A stretch of 33,667 bases of DNA from Collinsella sp. (GCA_031292915.1 JAUMSH010000081.1:1-33667); one strand, 5' to 3'; counted from the stretch's first letter, positions 18,137 through 26,339 are shown. Numbers and translations: made by a program. The notes: generated by a model from the letters alone, not told the origin.

Positions 18137-18152
18137 TATAACGACTATAACG
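18137..18152. promoter_or_regulatory. Tandem TATAACG sites before the EamA gene
   Basis: TATAACG occurs at 18137-18143 and 18146-18152, two direct copies 9 bp apart, starting about 55 bp before the start codon. The reverse complement CGTTATA recurs at the PTS and gntR-b promoters. A -35-like TTGAAA lies at 18125-18130. Confidence 0.55.
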
Positions 18153-18192
18153 TAGTGTGAAACATATTGGAAACAATACCGAGGAGGCTGCG

Positions 18193-19275
18193 TTGAAGAA
18201 AAGCAATCTGGGCTATGTGCTGGTGCTGGTCGCCGCGCTTATGTGGGGCAGCATCGGAATCTTTGTAAACGGCATCTCGGCCATGGGCGTCTCGTCCCAG
18301 AGCATGGCTGCCTTTCGCTTGTTGGTCGGAGCGCTTATCCTGGCGCCGGTCCTGATGTTTATGGGCTGCCGTCCGGGTGAGGGGTCTACCGTGGCTCAGG
18401 GTCCGCTGGCCCTGTTCAAGGCAAGCCCTAAAGAGCTTGTTCCCTGCGCGCTTGTCGGTATCGTCGGTCTGGCCGCCGCCAACACCTGTTATTACGAGTG
18501 CATGGGCGAGGTGGGCATGTCCACGGCCTCGGTGCTGCTCTACACCTCGCCGGTGTTTGGCGTCATGCTCGGCCGCGTGCTTTATCGCGAGGACGTGACC
18601 CCCAACAAGCTCGTTGCCATTGTCTTTAACATCGTAGGCTGCGTGCTTGCAGTGACCAATGGCGACCTTTCCGGTTTTCATTTTTCGGTTTGGGGCGTCA
18701 CATCGGGCGTGATTGCAGGCCTTTGTGGTGCGTCGCTCGCGGTGTTTAGCCGGATAGCAACCAAGACGGTCCACCCGCTGGCTGTCACGTTTTGGGGCTT
18801 TGTATTTGGCGGTGCGGTTATGGCAGCTATCGCGGCTCCGTGGCCGGATGTCGCCGCGGCAATGTCGCCACAGCTGCTGCTGTTGTTCCTTGGCTTTGGA
18901 CTCATCCCCACAGCCGTGGCTTACATCTTATATATGCAGGGTCTGTCCATGGGGCTCGAGACATCGAAAGTTCCCGTCGTAATGTCTTTCGAGACGGTCG
19001 TCACCGTACTGGTGGGCATTGGTGTCTATGCCGAGCCCGCCGGTGCGATCAAGGTTCTGGGCATTGTGCTGGTGCTCGCGTCCATCCTGATCATGAACAC
19101 CGACTTCTCCAAGCTGCGCAACAGTGTGTTTGTCGGTCATGTCATTGAGAGCATGACCTTTAAGCCCAATGCGTGGTGGACCGAAAAATCGCAGGACATG
19201 GATCTGTTTAAGGAGCGCACCGGCATCGCGCTGGAGCCCACCGTGCAGGAAAGCCCCTGGTACTTTGTGCGATAG
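18193..19275 (+). CDS. EamA-family (DMT) transporter
   Basis: 360 residues with about ten membrane segments arranged as two EamA repeats (about 5-150 and 165-305). Typical opening is GYVLVLVAALMWGSIGIFVN. DMT proteins export or import amino acids and other small metabolites. An extra cytoplasmic tail of about 55 residues (from SKLRNSVFVGHVIE) ends in SPWYFVR and is longer than usual. TTG 18193 is preferred over ATG 18157 because GAGGAGG (18181-18187) lies at ideal spacing and the upstream extension overlaps the operator region. Sharing TATAACG sites with the PTS operon suggests a role in the same pathway, perhaps moving the amino acid released by the deglycases. That is inference. Confidence 0.87.
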   Translation: MKKSNLGYVLVLVAALMWGSIGIFVNGISAMGVSSQSMAAFRLLVGALILAPVLMFMGCRPGEGSTVAQGPLALFKASPKELVPCALVGIVGLAAANTCYYECMGEVGMSTASVLLYTSPVFGVMLGRVLYREDVTPNKLVAIVFNIVGCVLAVTNGDLSGFHFSVWGVTSGVIAGLCGASLAVFSRIATKTVHPLAVTFWGFVFGGAVMAAIAAPWPDVAAAMSPQLLLLFLGFGLIPTAVAYILYMQGLSMGLETSKVPVVMSFETVVTVLVGIGVYAEPAGAIKVLGIVLVLASILIMNTDFSKLRNSVFVGHVIESMTFKPNAWWTEKSQDMDLFKERTGIALEPTVQESPWYFVR

Positions 19276-19422
19276 GGGATGAGCGGGGCGCTTGATCGGG
19301 CACCGCCAAGCCAGCGCTGACCTGTCCTGCACCAACGTTTCGAGTACGTTAAACCCGTCAACGGTCGATTTTCACCCGCGAACGGTCTTTATACTAATTA
19401 GCAATATCCGCAACGTATAAGA

Positions 19423-19441
19423 CGTTATAATGACCATAACG
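19423..19441. promoter_or_regulatory. Operator-like dyad over the PTS operon promoter
   Basis: CGTTATA (19423-19429) faces CATAACG (19435-19441), giving an inverted repeat CGTTAT-7-ATAACG. The left half overlaps a perfect -10 hexamer TATAAT (19426-19431), so binding would block transcription. No clear -35 is seen at 17 bp, which may mean an activator or a weak basal promoter. Confidence 0.55.
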
Positions 19442-19457
19442 AAAAGGAGGAGGCAAG

Positions 19458-20381
19458 ATGAATCAGATCATTCTCGCATCTCATGGCGGCCTGGCCGCAG
19501 GCGCCAAAGACACGCTCGAGATGGTTCTCGGCGACGTGTCGAACGTCCACGTCGTGTCGCTTGCTCGTGACGACAAGGAGCCCATCACCAATAAGGTGGA
19601 CGCCATGATCGCCACGTTCAACGCGGACGACACCGTCTATGTGCTGACCGATATGCTCGGCAGCTCGGTCAACAACAACATGGTCGAGCTTTCCAAGAAC
19701 GGCACGAAGTTCACGGTTGTCAGCGGTTTCAACATCCCGCTGGCGCTCACGCTTGCTATGAGCCCCGTCCCCGTCAAGGGTGCCGAGCTCGCAGCCCTCA
19801 TCAACGAGGCCCGCACCGGTCTGACCAACCCCAACGCACCGGTCGAGGCCGCCGCGGCTCCTGCCAAGAAGACCAAGGCATCCCGTCACAGCTCCGGTCC
19901 CGCCAAGATCGTCCTCGCACGTCTTGACTACCGTTTGCTGCACGGCCAGGTCGTCTTTACCTGGACCACCAAGGTTCAGGCCGAGCGCATCATCGTCGTC
20001 GACAACGCTGCCGCCAACGATGACATCAAGAAGGGCGCTCTTAAGCTGGCCAAGCCCCAGGGCGTGCGCCTGAACGTCTTCACCGTCGAGCGTGCCCTCG
20101 CCAAGATGGACAAGCTCAACACCCTCGGTGAGCGTGTCATGTTCGTCTTTGGCAACACGGCCGAGATGCTGCAGTTCTGCCAGGGCTACAAGCTCGACGC
20201 CATCAACCTGGGCGCCACCGCCAACCACGACGGTGCCGATCAGATTGGCGGCAAGGACAGCTCCGTCTTCCTCGACGCCACCCAGAAGGCCGACGTCAAC
20301 CAGCTGCTCGACATGGGCATCAAGCTCTATGTCCAGCAGACCCCTACGTATCAGAGCGTCGACATCGACGCCAAGCTGTAA
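19458..20381 (+). CDS. PTS mannose-family EIIAB fusion
   Basis: 307 residues. EIIA (1-118) has the phosphorylated His9 in ILASHGGLAAG; a linker rich in Ala, Pro and Lys (about 119-149) joins EIIB, whose His162 lies in LARLDYRLLHGQVVFTW. The phosphate relay is HPr to His9 to His162 to the sugar entering through EIIC/EIID. The B-domain motif normally reads RIDxRLIHGQV; here it is RLDYRLLHGQV, fully conservative. AAGGAGGAGG precedes the ATG. It is the first gene of an operon EIIAB-EIIC-EIID-SIS-b and lies directly under the CGTTATA dyad. The mannose family includes the glucoselysine/fructoselysine PTS (Gfr) of Salmonella, which fits the deglycase-like neighbour. Confidence 0.95.
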   Translation: MNQIILASHGGLAAGAKDTLEMVLGDVSNVHVVSLARDDKEPITNKVDAMIATFNADDTVYVLTDMLGSSVNNNMVELSKNGTKFTVVSGFNIPLALTLAMSPVPVKGAELAALINEARTGLTNPNAPVEAAAAPAKKTKASRHSSGPAKIVLARLDYRLLHGQVVFTWTTKVQAERIIVVDNAAANDDIKKGALKLAKPQGVRLNVFTVERALAKMDKLNTLGERVMFVFGNTAEMLQFCQGYKLDAINLGATANHDGADQIGGKDSSVFLDATQKADVNQLLDMGIKLYVQQTPTYQSVDIDAKL

Positions 20382-20417
20382 TCAACCAGGCTTTTGCCTG
20401 ACTGAAAGGAGAAGGGT

Positions 20418-21212
20418 ATGAATACGTTCATCAGTGCGGTGCTCGTCGGCCTCGTCGGCGTGTTCTGCATGTGGGACTCCCGCCTGCTCGGTCGTCTTAA
20501 CTTCGAGCAGCCCCTCGTTGGCGCTACGCTCGTCGGTCTGCTGCTGGGCGATGTGCCCACCGGTCTTGCCGTCGGTGCCGCCGTCGAGCTCGTGTCCATG
20601 GGCCTGGTGCAGGTCGGCGCCGCCGTTCCGCCCGATATGGTCCTGGGCGGCATCGTGGCCGCTGCCTTTGCGTGCCTGACCGATGCTTCCGCCGAGACCG
20701 CCATGACGATCGCCATCCCGGTCGCCGTCCTGGGTCAGCTCCTCGGCATCGTGTTCCGTTCCATCATCGCCGCCCTCACCCATGTGGCAGATAACGCGAT
20801 CGATAACGGAAAGTTCAAGACCGCCTACCGTATGCACATCTGCGCCGGCTCCGGTCTGTACGCCGTCATGTACTTCCTGCCGATCTTCCTCGCCGTTTTT
20901 GTTGGCACCGACCTGGTTCAGGCCATCGTCAACATGGTTCCCGAGTGGCTGTCCACTGGTCTTAACGTTTCGACCAAGATCATGACTGCCTACGGCTTGG
21001 CCCTGCTGCTCACCATGATGATCAAGAAGGGTATGACTCCGTTCCTGTTCATCGGTTTCCTGCTCGCCGCTTACCTCAACCTGTCCGTCATCGCGGTCGC
21101 TCTGATCGGTGTGTGCCTGGCTGTCGTCTTCATGGGCTTCAAGTTCAACGGTTCCCATGCAGCCGCCGGTGTCGATTCCGACTACGATCCGCTCGAAGAC
21201 GACGAAGACTAA
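20418..21212 (+). CDS. PTS mannose-family EIIC
   Basis: 264 residues, a polytopic permease subunit that forms the sugar channel with EIID. The family signature is visible in LVGATLVGLLLGDVPTGLAV and GAAVELVSMGLVQVGAAVPP (about 33-75). The C-terminus is acidic (DYDPLEDDED). AGGAGAAGGG gives a strong ribosome binding site. It lies 36 bp after EIIAB and 13 bp before EIID, so the three are cotranscribed. Confidence 0.95.
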   Translation: MNTFISAVLVGLVGVFCMWDSRLLGRLNFEQPLVGATLVGLLLGDVPTGLAVGAAVELVSMGLVQVGAAVPPDMVLGGIVAAAFACLTDASAETAMTIAIPVAVLGQLLGIVFRSIIAALTHVADNAIDNGKFKTAYRMHICAGSGLYAVMYFLPIFLAVFVGTDLVQAIVNMVPEWLSTGLNVSTKIMTAYGLALLLTMMIKKGMTPFLFIGFLLAAYLNLSVIAVALIGVCLAVVFMGFKFNGSHAAAGVDSDYDPLEDDED

Positions 21213-21225
21213 GGAGGAACACACT

Positions 21226-22059
21226 ATGGCAACCGCAACCAAGGACGTGTCCCTGAACAAGAAGGTCAGCCAGTTCTTCTGGCGCTCCTGGGCCATCCAG
21301 GCCTCTTGGAACTACGAGCGTCAGATGAACATGGGCTTCCTCTACGGCATGGTTCCCACGCTCGATCGCCTCTATCCGGATGAGTCCGACCCCAAGCAGC
21401 TCGCTGCTAAGAAAGAGGCTTACCACCGTCACATGGCGTTCTACAACTGCACCCCGCAGACGAGCGCTTTCATCCTGGGCCTCGCCGCCTCCATGGAGGA
21501 GGAGTACGCCAAGGATCCCGAGAACTTCGATCCCGATTCGATCAACGCGGTCAAGACCTCCCTTATGGGTCCGCTTTCCGGCATCGGTGACTCCTTCTTC
21601 CAGGGCACCATCCGCGTTATCGCCTTTGGCCTGGGCGTTCAGCTGGCTCAGCAGGGCTCCATCATGGGCCCGATCCTGGCCATGCTCATTTCCATCGTGC
21701 CCTCCGTGCTGATCACTTGGTTCGCAGCCAAGATGGGCTATCAGGGCGGTCACGAGTACCTGAGCAAGCTTCAGGGCGGCGACCTCATGGAGAAGCTCAT
21801 GTATGTCTGCGGCATCGTGGGTCTTATGTCCGTGGGCGGCATGATCGCTACGCTGATCGGCGCCACCACCCCGCTGCAGTTCGCTGAGGGCACCGTCGTT
21901 ATCCAGGACATCCTGGACGGCATGATGCCTCAGATGATCTCCCTCGGCCTCACCGGCCTTATGTACTGGCTCATCAAGAAGAACGTCAACACCGGTTGGC
22001 TTCTCGTGATCGCCATCGTGGGCGGCATCGCCCTCTCCGCGGCCGGCATCCTGGCCTAG
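21226..22059 (+). CDS. PTS mannose-family EIID
   Basis: 277 residues. The conserved opening FFWRSWAIQASWNYERQMNM (about 15-34) and the MGPLSGIGDSFFQGTIRVIA region (about 110-130) identify EIID. It forms the membrane complex with EIIC. AAGGAGGA (21211-21218) sets the start at ATG 21226, overriding frames that extend back into EIIC. A spacer of 197 bp with two hairpins separates it from SIS-b. Confidence 0.96.
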   Translation: MATATKDVSLNKKVSQFFWRSWAIQASWNYERQMNMGFLYGMVPTLDRLYPDESDPKQLAAKKEAYHRHMAFYNCTPQTSAFILGLAASMEEEYAKDPENFDPDSINAVKTSLMGPLSGIGDSFFQGTIRVIAFGLGVQLAQQGSIMGPILAMLISIVPSVLITWFAAKMGYQGGHEYLSKLQGGDLMEKLMYVCGIVGLMSVGGMIATLIGATTPLQFAEGTVVIQDILDGMMPQMISLGLTGLMYWLIKKNVNTGWLLVIAIVGGIALSAAGILA

Positions 22060-22090
22060 TCGCGACCAAGCGTCTAACCGCTTTCCCCGG

Positions 22091-22164
22091 GGAGCCTGCC
22101 TGGCATCCCATACCCCAGGCAGGCTTCCATCCCTATACGTGACAAAGGGCAGTCCCTTTGTCAC
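22091..22164 (+). promoter_or_regulatory. Tandem hairpins between EIID and SIS-b
   Basis: Hairpin 1: AGCCTGCCTGG (22093-22103) with CCAGGCAGGCT (22115-22125). Hairpin 2: a perfect 11-bp GTGACAAAGGG (22139-22149) with CCCTTTGTCAC (22154-22164), loop CAGT. No T-tract follows. They could set the ratio of PTS to deglycase transcripts by processing or partial termination. Confidence 0.6.
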
Positions 22165-22256
22165 ATCCTCAACGGGCCGGCGACTCGGTCCAAATCACGG
22201 TAACCCTGCGTGCGCCCGGCAATGTGGCGCCGCAAAAATCGAAAGGAATGTGTCAG

Positions 22257-23240
22257 ATGTACGAGATCGACCTTAACCTCCCTAAGCAGATCGTCGCTGA
22301 CGTCCTGTCCAACCACGAGATCCACAGCGTCGCCTTCGTCGGCTGCGGTGCTTCCATGTCCGACCTGTACCCCGCCAAGTACTTCCTGGCCAACAACACG
22401 GACAAGCTGAACGTTCAGATCTTCACCGCTAACGAGTTCAACTACGACACGCCCTCCTGGGTCAACGAGCACACCTTCGTGATCACCTGCTCCCTCGGTG
22501 GCTCCACGCCCGAGACCGTCGAGGCCAACAAGACCGCCAAGAAGCACAACTGCCCGGTCGTCTCCCTCACCAACAAGGCTGGCTCCGCTCTGACCGTCGA
22601 CGCCGACCACGTCATCGTCCACGGCTTCCACGCCAACTACGCTGCCAAGTGCGAGAAGCCCGGCTACGCCATCGCTCTTGCTCTCGAGATCCTTCAGCAG
22701 ACCGAGGGTTATGACCACTACGAGGACATGATCACCGGCCTCACCAACATCTTCGATCTCTGCGAGAACGCCGCTCAGCACTGCAAGAAGCTCGCCAAGA
22801 AGTTCGCCGAGGACTTCAAGGACGACAAGATGATCTACTTCATGGCTTCCGGTGCCTCCGAGAAGATGGCTTATTCTCACGCCGCCTTCCTGTTCACCGA
22901 GATGCAGTGGATCGACGCCGCTGCCTACAACACCGGCGAGTACTTCCATGGCCCGTTCGAGGTTTCCACCGAGGGTAAGCCCTACGTCTTCTTCATGTCC
23001 GATGGCGCCACCCGTCCGATGGACGCCCGCGCCCTCACCTTCCTTGAGCGCATGGGCGCCAAGGTCGCTCTGATCGACTCCAAGGACTACGGCCTGGCTG
23101 ACGCCGTGCCCGCGAGCGTCATCACCTACTTCAACCCGCTGCTGCACCTCGCCGTTATGCGTGAGTACGGCAACCAGATCGCCGAGGCCCGTCAGCACCC
23201 GCTGACCATGCGTCGCTACATGTGGAAGCTTTCCTACTAA
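22257..23240 (+). CDS. SIS-b: SIS-domain deglycase of the PTS operon
   Basis: 327 residues, two SIS subdomains. The glycine turn is VAFVGCGASMSD (24-35), and TCSLGGSTPETVEANK (77-92) is the phosphosugar loop. Glu215 (FTEMQW) and His231 (GEYFHGPFE) match the FraB Glu214/His230 pair in position and spacing. It probably cleaves the 6-phosphofructosamine delivered by the PTS next to it. GfrE, GfrF and FrlB perform this reaction on glucoselysine or fructoselysine 6-phosphates. ATG 22257 is preferred: GAAAGGA lies 9 bp before it, while ATG 22248 is too close and a start at 22158 would cover the hairpins. Extreme use of AAG, GTC and TTC codons suggests very high expression. A strong terminator follows. 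Confidence 0.86.
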   Translation: MYEIDLNLPKQIVADVLSNHEIHSVAFVGCGASMSDLYPAKYFLANNTDKLNVQIFTANEFNYDTPSWVNEHTFVITCSLGGSTPETVEANKTAKKHNCPVVSLTNKAGSALTVDADHVIVHGFHANYAAKCEKPGYAIALALEILQQTEGYDHYEDMITGLTNIFDLCENAAQHCKKLAKKFAEDFKDDKMIYFMASGASEKMAYSHAAFLFTEMQWIDAAAYNTGEYFHGPFEVSTEGKPYVFFMSDGATRPMDARALTFLERMGAKVALIDSKDYGLADAVPASVITYFNPLLHLAVMREYGNQIAEARQHPLTMRRYMWKLSY

Positions 23241-23273
23241 TCACAAGTAAGTAGACCTTACGGGTTGATTGAG

Positions 23274-23306
23274 AGGGGATGGGGTTTGCGCCCCGTCCCC
23301 TTTTTT
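23274..23306 (+). terminator. Terminator of the PTS/SIS-b operon
   Basis: AGGGGATGGGG (23274-23284) pairs with CCCCGTCCCCT (23291-23301) through one wobble and runs into a T6 tract. Confidence 0.93.
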
Positions 23307-23341
23307 GCTCTGGGGAGGGCGTGTCTGTCGTGTCGCAAAAC

Positions 23342-23390
23342 CCCAGATGAAACCTACCAAAATAAACCTGTCCCTTTTTGGCAGGTGGGA
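23342..23390. repeat. Repeat family B, copy 1
   Basis: About 48 bp starting CCCAGATGAAACCTACC and holding the core ACCTGTCCCTTTTTGG. ACCTACCA (23352-23359) pairs with TGGCAGGT (23379-23386) with one mismatch. Its 3' end supplies part of the HAD gene's ribosome binding region. Related copies lie at 25477-25523 and, inverted, at 33448-33497. Confidence 0.8.
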
Positions 23391-23400
23391 GGAGATGCGT

Positions 23401-24030
23401 ATGATCAAGGCAGTGCTGTTTGATATGGACGGCGTGCTGGTCGATACCGAGTGGTTCTACAACCGTCGTCGCGTGGCGTTTATGGAGGAGAAGGGCTTCC
23501 ACTTTGACGAGATCCCCGATCTTTCGGGGTCTAACGAGCCTGCCATTTGGGAGGCGCTGGTGCCCGACGATGTTGAGCTGCGCGAGCGCCTGCGCGTGGA
23601 GTACAAGCAGGTCTACAGCCCGGACCACCCCGTTCCGTATGCCGAGCTTCTCAACGAGCAGACGGAGCCGGTGATGCGCAAGCTGCACGAGCGCGGCGTG
23701 AAGTGTGCCATCGCGAGCTCGTCCTATCGCGAGCTCATTGACGAGCTGGTGGAGATTGCCGGTATCGCCGACGTGCTGGACTACACCATCAGCGGTCACG
23801 AGTGCAGTGCGTTTAAGCCCGACCCCGAGATCTACCTGCGTGCCATGGAGGCGCTGGGGGTGGAGCCTGCCGAGTGCTTGGTTATCGAGGACTCGCCTTT
23901 GGGCATCGAGGCCGGCAAGCGCTCCGGCGCCCGCGTCCTGGCGTTGCGTCCGCACGAGGGCGTCAACCTGGATCAGTCCGCCGCCGACGTTGTCATCGAC
24001 AACCTGACTGACATTTTGGCCGCTTTGTAG
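23401..24030 (+). CDS. HAD-superfamily phosphatase/phosphomutase (subfamily IA)
   Basis: 209 residues. The four HAD motifs are present: DMDGVLVDTE with Asp8 and Asp10, the serine motif ASSS (105-108), Lys139 in FKPDPE, and IEDSPLGIEAG with Glu163/Asp164. The cap region (about 17-85) is the C1 type of beta-phosphoglucomutase and sugar-phosphate phosphatases. The exact substrate is unknown; a hexose phosphate is likely. ATG 23401 is chosen over ATG 23395 because GGAGG (23388-23392) lies 8 bp before it. It is separated from the PTS operon by a terminator, so it may be unlinked functionally. Confidence 0.9.
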   Translation: MIKAVLFDMDGVLVDTEWFYNRRRVAFMEEKGFHFDEIPDLSGSNEPAIWEALVPDDVELRERLRVEYKQVYSPDHPVPYAELLNEQTEPVMRKLHERGVKCAIASSSYRELIDELVEIAGIADVLDYTISGHECSAFKPDPEIYLRAMEALGVEPAECLVIEDSPLGIEAGKRSGARVLALRPHEGVNLDQSAADVVIDNLTDILAAL

Positions 24031-24127
24031 TGTCAATCCGCCGCGAGAAGCACGGGTTCAAACGTTTTTTGCGGTGGACTGGCTCAATTTGGTTTCGATT
24101 TTGATCCGTTTGGCTTCGATTCGGGCT

Positions 24128-24246
24128 AAGTGAGTAGACTTTTTGGCGCAGGCCGAGCACAAAGTGCATCTGCTCTAGTAAAACCGCAGGTCACAGAGGT
24201 GGCTGTTTTGGGTGTGCTCGGCAGATCGTAAAAAGTCTACTCACTT
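24128..24246. repeat. Nested palindromic element in the 24031-24385 gap
   Basis: A perfect 17-bp outer repeat (AAGTGAGTAGACTTTTT 24128-24144, inverse at 24230-24246) encloses a second perfect 9-bp pair, CCGAGCACA (24153-24161) and TGTGCTCGG (24213-24221), around a 51-nt centre. GGGCTA (24123-24128) and TAGCCC (24253-24258) may extend it. The whole gap of 355 bases contains no supported gene; a -10-like TACAAT (24335-24340) probably serves the next gene. Confidence 0.88.
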
Positions 24247-24385
24247 GGAATTTAGCCCTTTGGTCGTGGGGGTTGCTGGTCCCGTTTTGGTTGTCGAGAG
24301 AGGGTGAATTGAAGCGCCCCCGCACGCTCCATGCTACAATCGCGGGCATGCCCCACAACTACATCTGCCTTCGAAGGGAGCCTAC

Positions 24386-25393
24386 GTGGCGAACGCCATC
24401 GAACAGCTCACGGACCGCGTGCTCGTGCTCGGCCGCCTCACCATCGTCCGCCGCGCCATCACCGCCGTGGCGGTCACCATTTCTGCCGTTCTCCAGACAT
24501 TTCTGATCCAGGCGTTCATTCAACCCGCCGACCTGCTTCCGAGCGGTCTCACCGGCGTCGCGGTCCTACTCGATCGCGTTACCTCGCTCGGCGGCGTCCA
24601 CATCGACATCTCGCTCGGTATGCTCGCGCTCAACATCCCCGTGGCACTCTTATGCTGGAGCGGCATTAGCAAGCGCTTCGTCATCTTCTCGATGATGCAA
24701 GTCGTGCTCTCGTCGCTGTTCCTCAACGTCTTTCACTTCGCTCCATTTTTGGGCGACAAGATCATGCTCATCATTTTTGGTGGCGTGGTCTCGGGTCTGG
24801 GCGCTGCCATCGCGCTAAAGTCCGGCGCATCCACCGGCGGCACCGACTTTATCGCGCTGTGGGTCTCCAACCACACGGGCAAGACTATCTGGGGCGTCAT
24901 TTTTGGTTTCAACTGCTTTATCCTGGCGATCTTTGGCTTTATGTTTGGCTGGGACAATGCGGCGTACTCCATCGTGTTCCAGTTTATTTCGACCAAGACC
25001 ATCGACAGTTTCTATCGTCGCTACGACCGCGTGACGCTGCAGATCACGACGCGCAAGGCAGACGAGGTCATGACCGCCTATGTTGACCATTTTCAGCACG
25101 GCATTAGCTGCGCCGAGGTCATCGGCGGATACAGCCGCGAAAAGATGTACCTGCTGCACGCCGTTGTCTCGACCTACGAGAGCCAGGACATTATCAAGCT
25201 GGTGTGCGACATTGATCCCGCCGCCGTGATCAACGTGTTCCACACGCTCAACTTTGTGGGCGGCTGGTGGGGAGGTCATGTCGACGAACCCATGCCCACG
25301 GCCGTTCCCGATCCCGACAAGCCCGCACGCATGGCCAGCAGGCAGGCGCGCCTCAGCGAGCAGGACAGCCTGCAGCAGGACGACGGGAAGTAG
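24386..25393 (+). CDS. YitT-family membrane protein (DUF161 + DUF2179)
   Basis: 335 residues. Residues 20-205 hold about five membrane segments, with the family features FIQPADLLPSGLTGVAVLLD and LKSGASTGGTDFIALW. A cytoplasmic DUF2179 domain follows (about 210-290: RVTLQITTRKADEV, GYSREKMYLLHAVV). A Gln/Ser-rich tail of about 45 residues is extra. YitT proteins are widespread in Firmicutes and Coriobacteriia; their function is unknown. GTG 24386 has GAAGGGAG at 5 bp and is where homology begins. Confidence 0.9.
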   Translation: MANAIEQLTDRVLVLGRLTIVRRAITAVAVTISAVLQTFLIQAFIQPADLLPSGLTGVAVLLDRVTSLGGVHIDISLGMLALNIPVALLCWSGISKRFVIFSMMQVVLSSLFLNVFHFAPFLGDKIMLIIFGGVVSGLGAAIALKSGASTGGTDFIALWVSNHTGKTIWGVIFGFNCFILAIFGFMFGWDNAAYSIVFQFISTKTIDSFYRRYDRVTLQITTRKADEVMTAYVDHFQHGISCAEVIGGYSREKMYLLHAVVSTYESQDIIKLVCDIDPAAVINVFHTLNFVGGWWGGHVDEPMPTAVPDPDKPARMASRQARLSEQDSLQQDDGK

Positions 25394-25476
25394 GGTTTTG
25401 GCATTTTGCCGGCCTGGCGCAACCCTTCCGTATGAGCCCCTCGAAAGCCCCGTTGCTTTTTAGAGGCTCTCGTTTG

Positions 25477-25523
25477 CCCAGATAAAACCTACCAAAATGA
25501 AGCTGTCGCTTTTTGGTAGGGAG
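25477..25523. repeat. Repeat family B, copy 2
   Basis: GCCCAGATAAAACCTACC at the left end and CGCTTTTTGGTAGG at the right. CCTACCA (25488-25494) pairs perfectly with TGGTAGG (25514-25520). In the copy at 33448 the same pair is CCTGCCA/TGGCAGG, a compensatory G-C for A-T change. Confidence 0.8.
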
Positions 25524-25563
25524 GGTGTATCGTTTTATCAATATGAGGTAACATGAACCTAGA

Positions 25564-25570
25564 CGTTATA
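25564..25570. promoter_or_regulatory. CGTTATA site before gntR-b
   Basis: CGTTATA within the near-palindrome ACGTTATATACGT (25563-25575), 43 bp before the start codon. It matches the sites at the EamA and PTS promoters, so gntR-b probably controls itself and that regulon. A tandem ATTTCGAT (25583-25590, 25591-25598 in part) follows. Confidence 0.5.
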
Positions 25571-25612
25571 TACGTATTAGTTATTTCGATATTTCGATAA
25601 GAGTGATCAGAT

Positions 25613-26332
25613 ATGCCTGCACCCAAAAATGCACCGCTTTACCAGCAGATTTACGACGAAATCAAGGATGCGATCGAGAAAGGTGTTTATGCACCCAAGG
25701 AGCGTATTCCGTCCGAGCTCGAGCTTGCCGAGCAGTACGAGGTGAGCCGCATTACGGTGCGCCGCGCCGTCGAGGAGCTGTGCTCCGATGGCTACCTGGT
25801 TAAGCAGCAGGGCCGTGGCACCTTTGTCTCCACGCCGCACATCAACCGCCAGTTTCACGCCTCGACGCTGCAGACGTTTACCGCGCTGTGTGCCGGCAAC
25901 GGCATGAAGGCCGGTGCACATGTGGTCGATCGCCAGATTGTGCCGGCGCGCCAAAACGAGATGGAGTTCTTTGGCCTGCAGAAGGATGCGCTACTGCTGC
26001 ATATCAAGCGCGTGCGTACGGCCGACGGCGAGCCCATATTTGAGGAGAACATCTTTGTGCCGTTTGACGCCTACCGTGAGCTGTTGACGGCCGATCTTGA
26101 GGACAAGTCGATTTTTGCCGAGGTCGAGCGTGTTGGCGGAACGCCGATTGTCTCGGTTGGCTACCGTACGGTCGAGGCCGTTCGCGCCAATGCCGAGCAG
26201 GCGGCCGAGCTGGGCATTGCCCCGCATGATCCGCTGCTCAACCTGCGCGCCGGCTTTACCGGTCCCAACGATGAGCCGGTCCTGATGGGTAAGCAGTACT
26301 ACGTGGGATCGCGCTACGTCATGGTCATGTAG
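25613..26332 (+). CDS. GntR-b, HutC-type regulator with UTRA domain
   Basis: 239 residues. The winged helix (about 8-75) contains RIPSELELAEQYEVSRITVR and the wing YLVKQQGRGTFVST. The UTRA domain (about 90-235) has LLHIKRVRTADGEPIFEENI and ends in QYYVGSRYVMVM. It is much closer to GntR-c than to GntR-a (shared HTH, RVRTADG and VGSRYV), so b and c are a duplicated pair. It lies after the PTS operon and HAD and YitT genes, not next to its proposed targets. The CGTTATA site upstream connects it to them. The ribosome binding site is weak (GAGTGA). Confidence 0.92.
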   Translation: MPAPKNAPLYQQIYDEIKDAIEKGVYAPKERIPSELELAEQYEVSRITVRRAVEELCSDGYLVKQQGRGTFVSTPHINRQFHASTLQTFTALCAGNGMKAGAHVVDRQIVPARQNEMEFFGLQKDALLLHIKRVRTADGEPIFEENIFVPFDAYRELLTADLEDKSIFAEVERVGGTPIVSVGYRTVEAVRANAEQAAELGIAPHDPLLNLRAGFTGPNDEPVLMGKQYYVGSRYVMVM

Positions 26333-26339
26333 GGTTGGT

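Noticed and set aside
18137..18152. CRISPR-like short repeats
   Set aside because: Only 7-bp words in promoters; no regular spacers and no cas genes in the window.
22158..22256. Upstream extension of SIS-b
   Set aside because: The extension begins inside a hairpin and lacks a ribosome binding site; GAAAGGA sits properly before ATG 22257.
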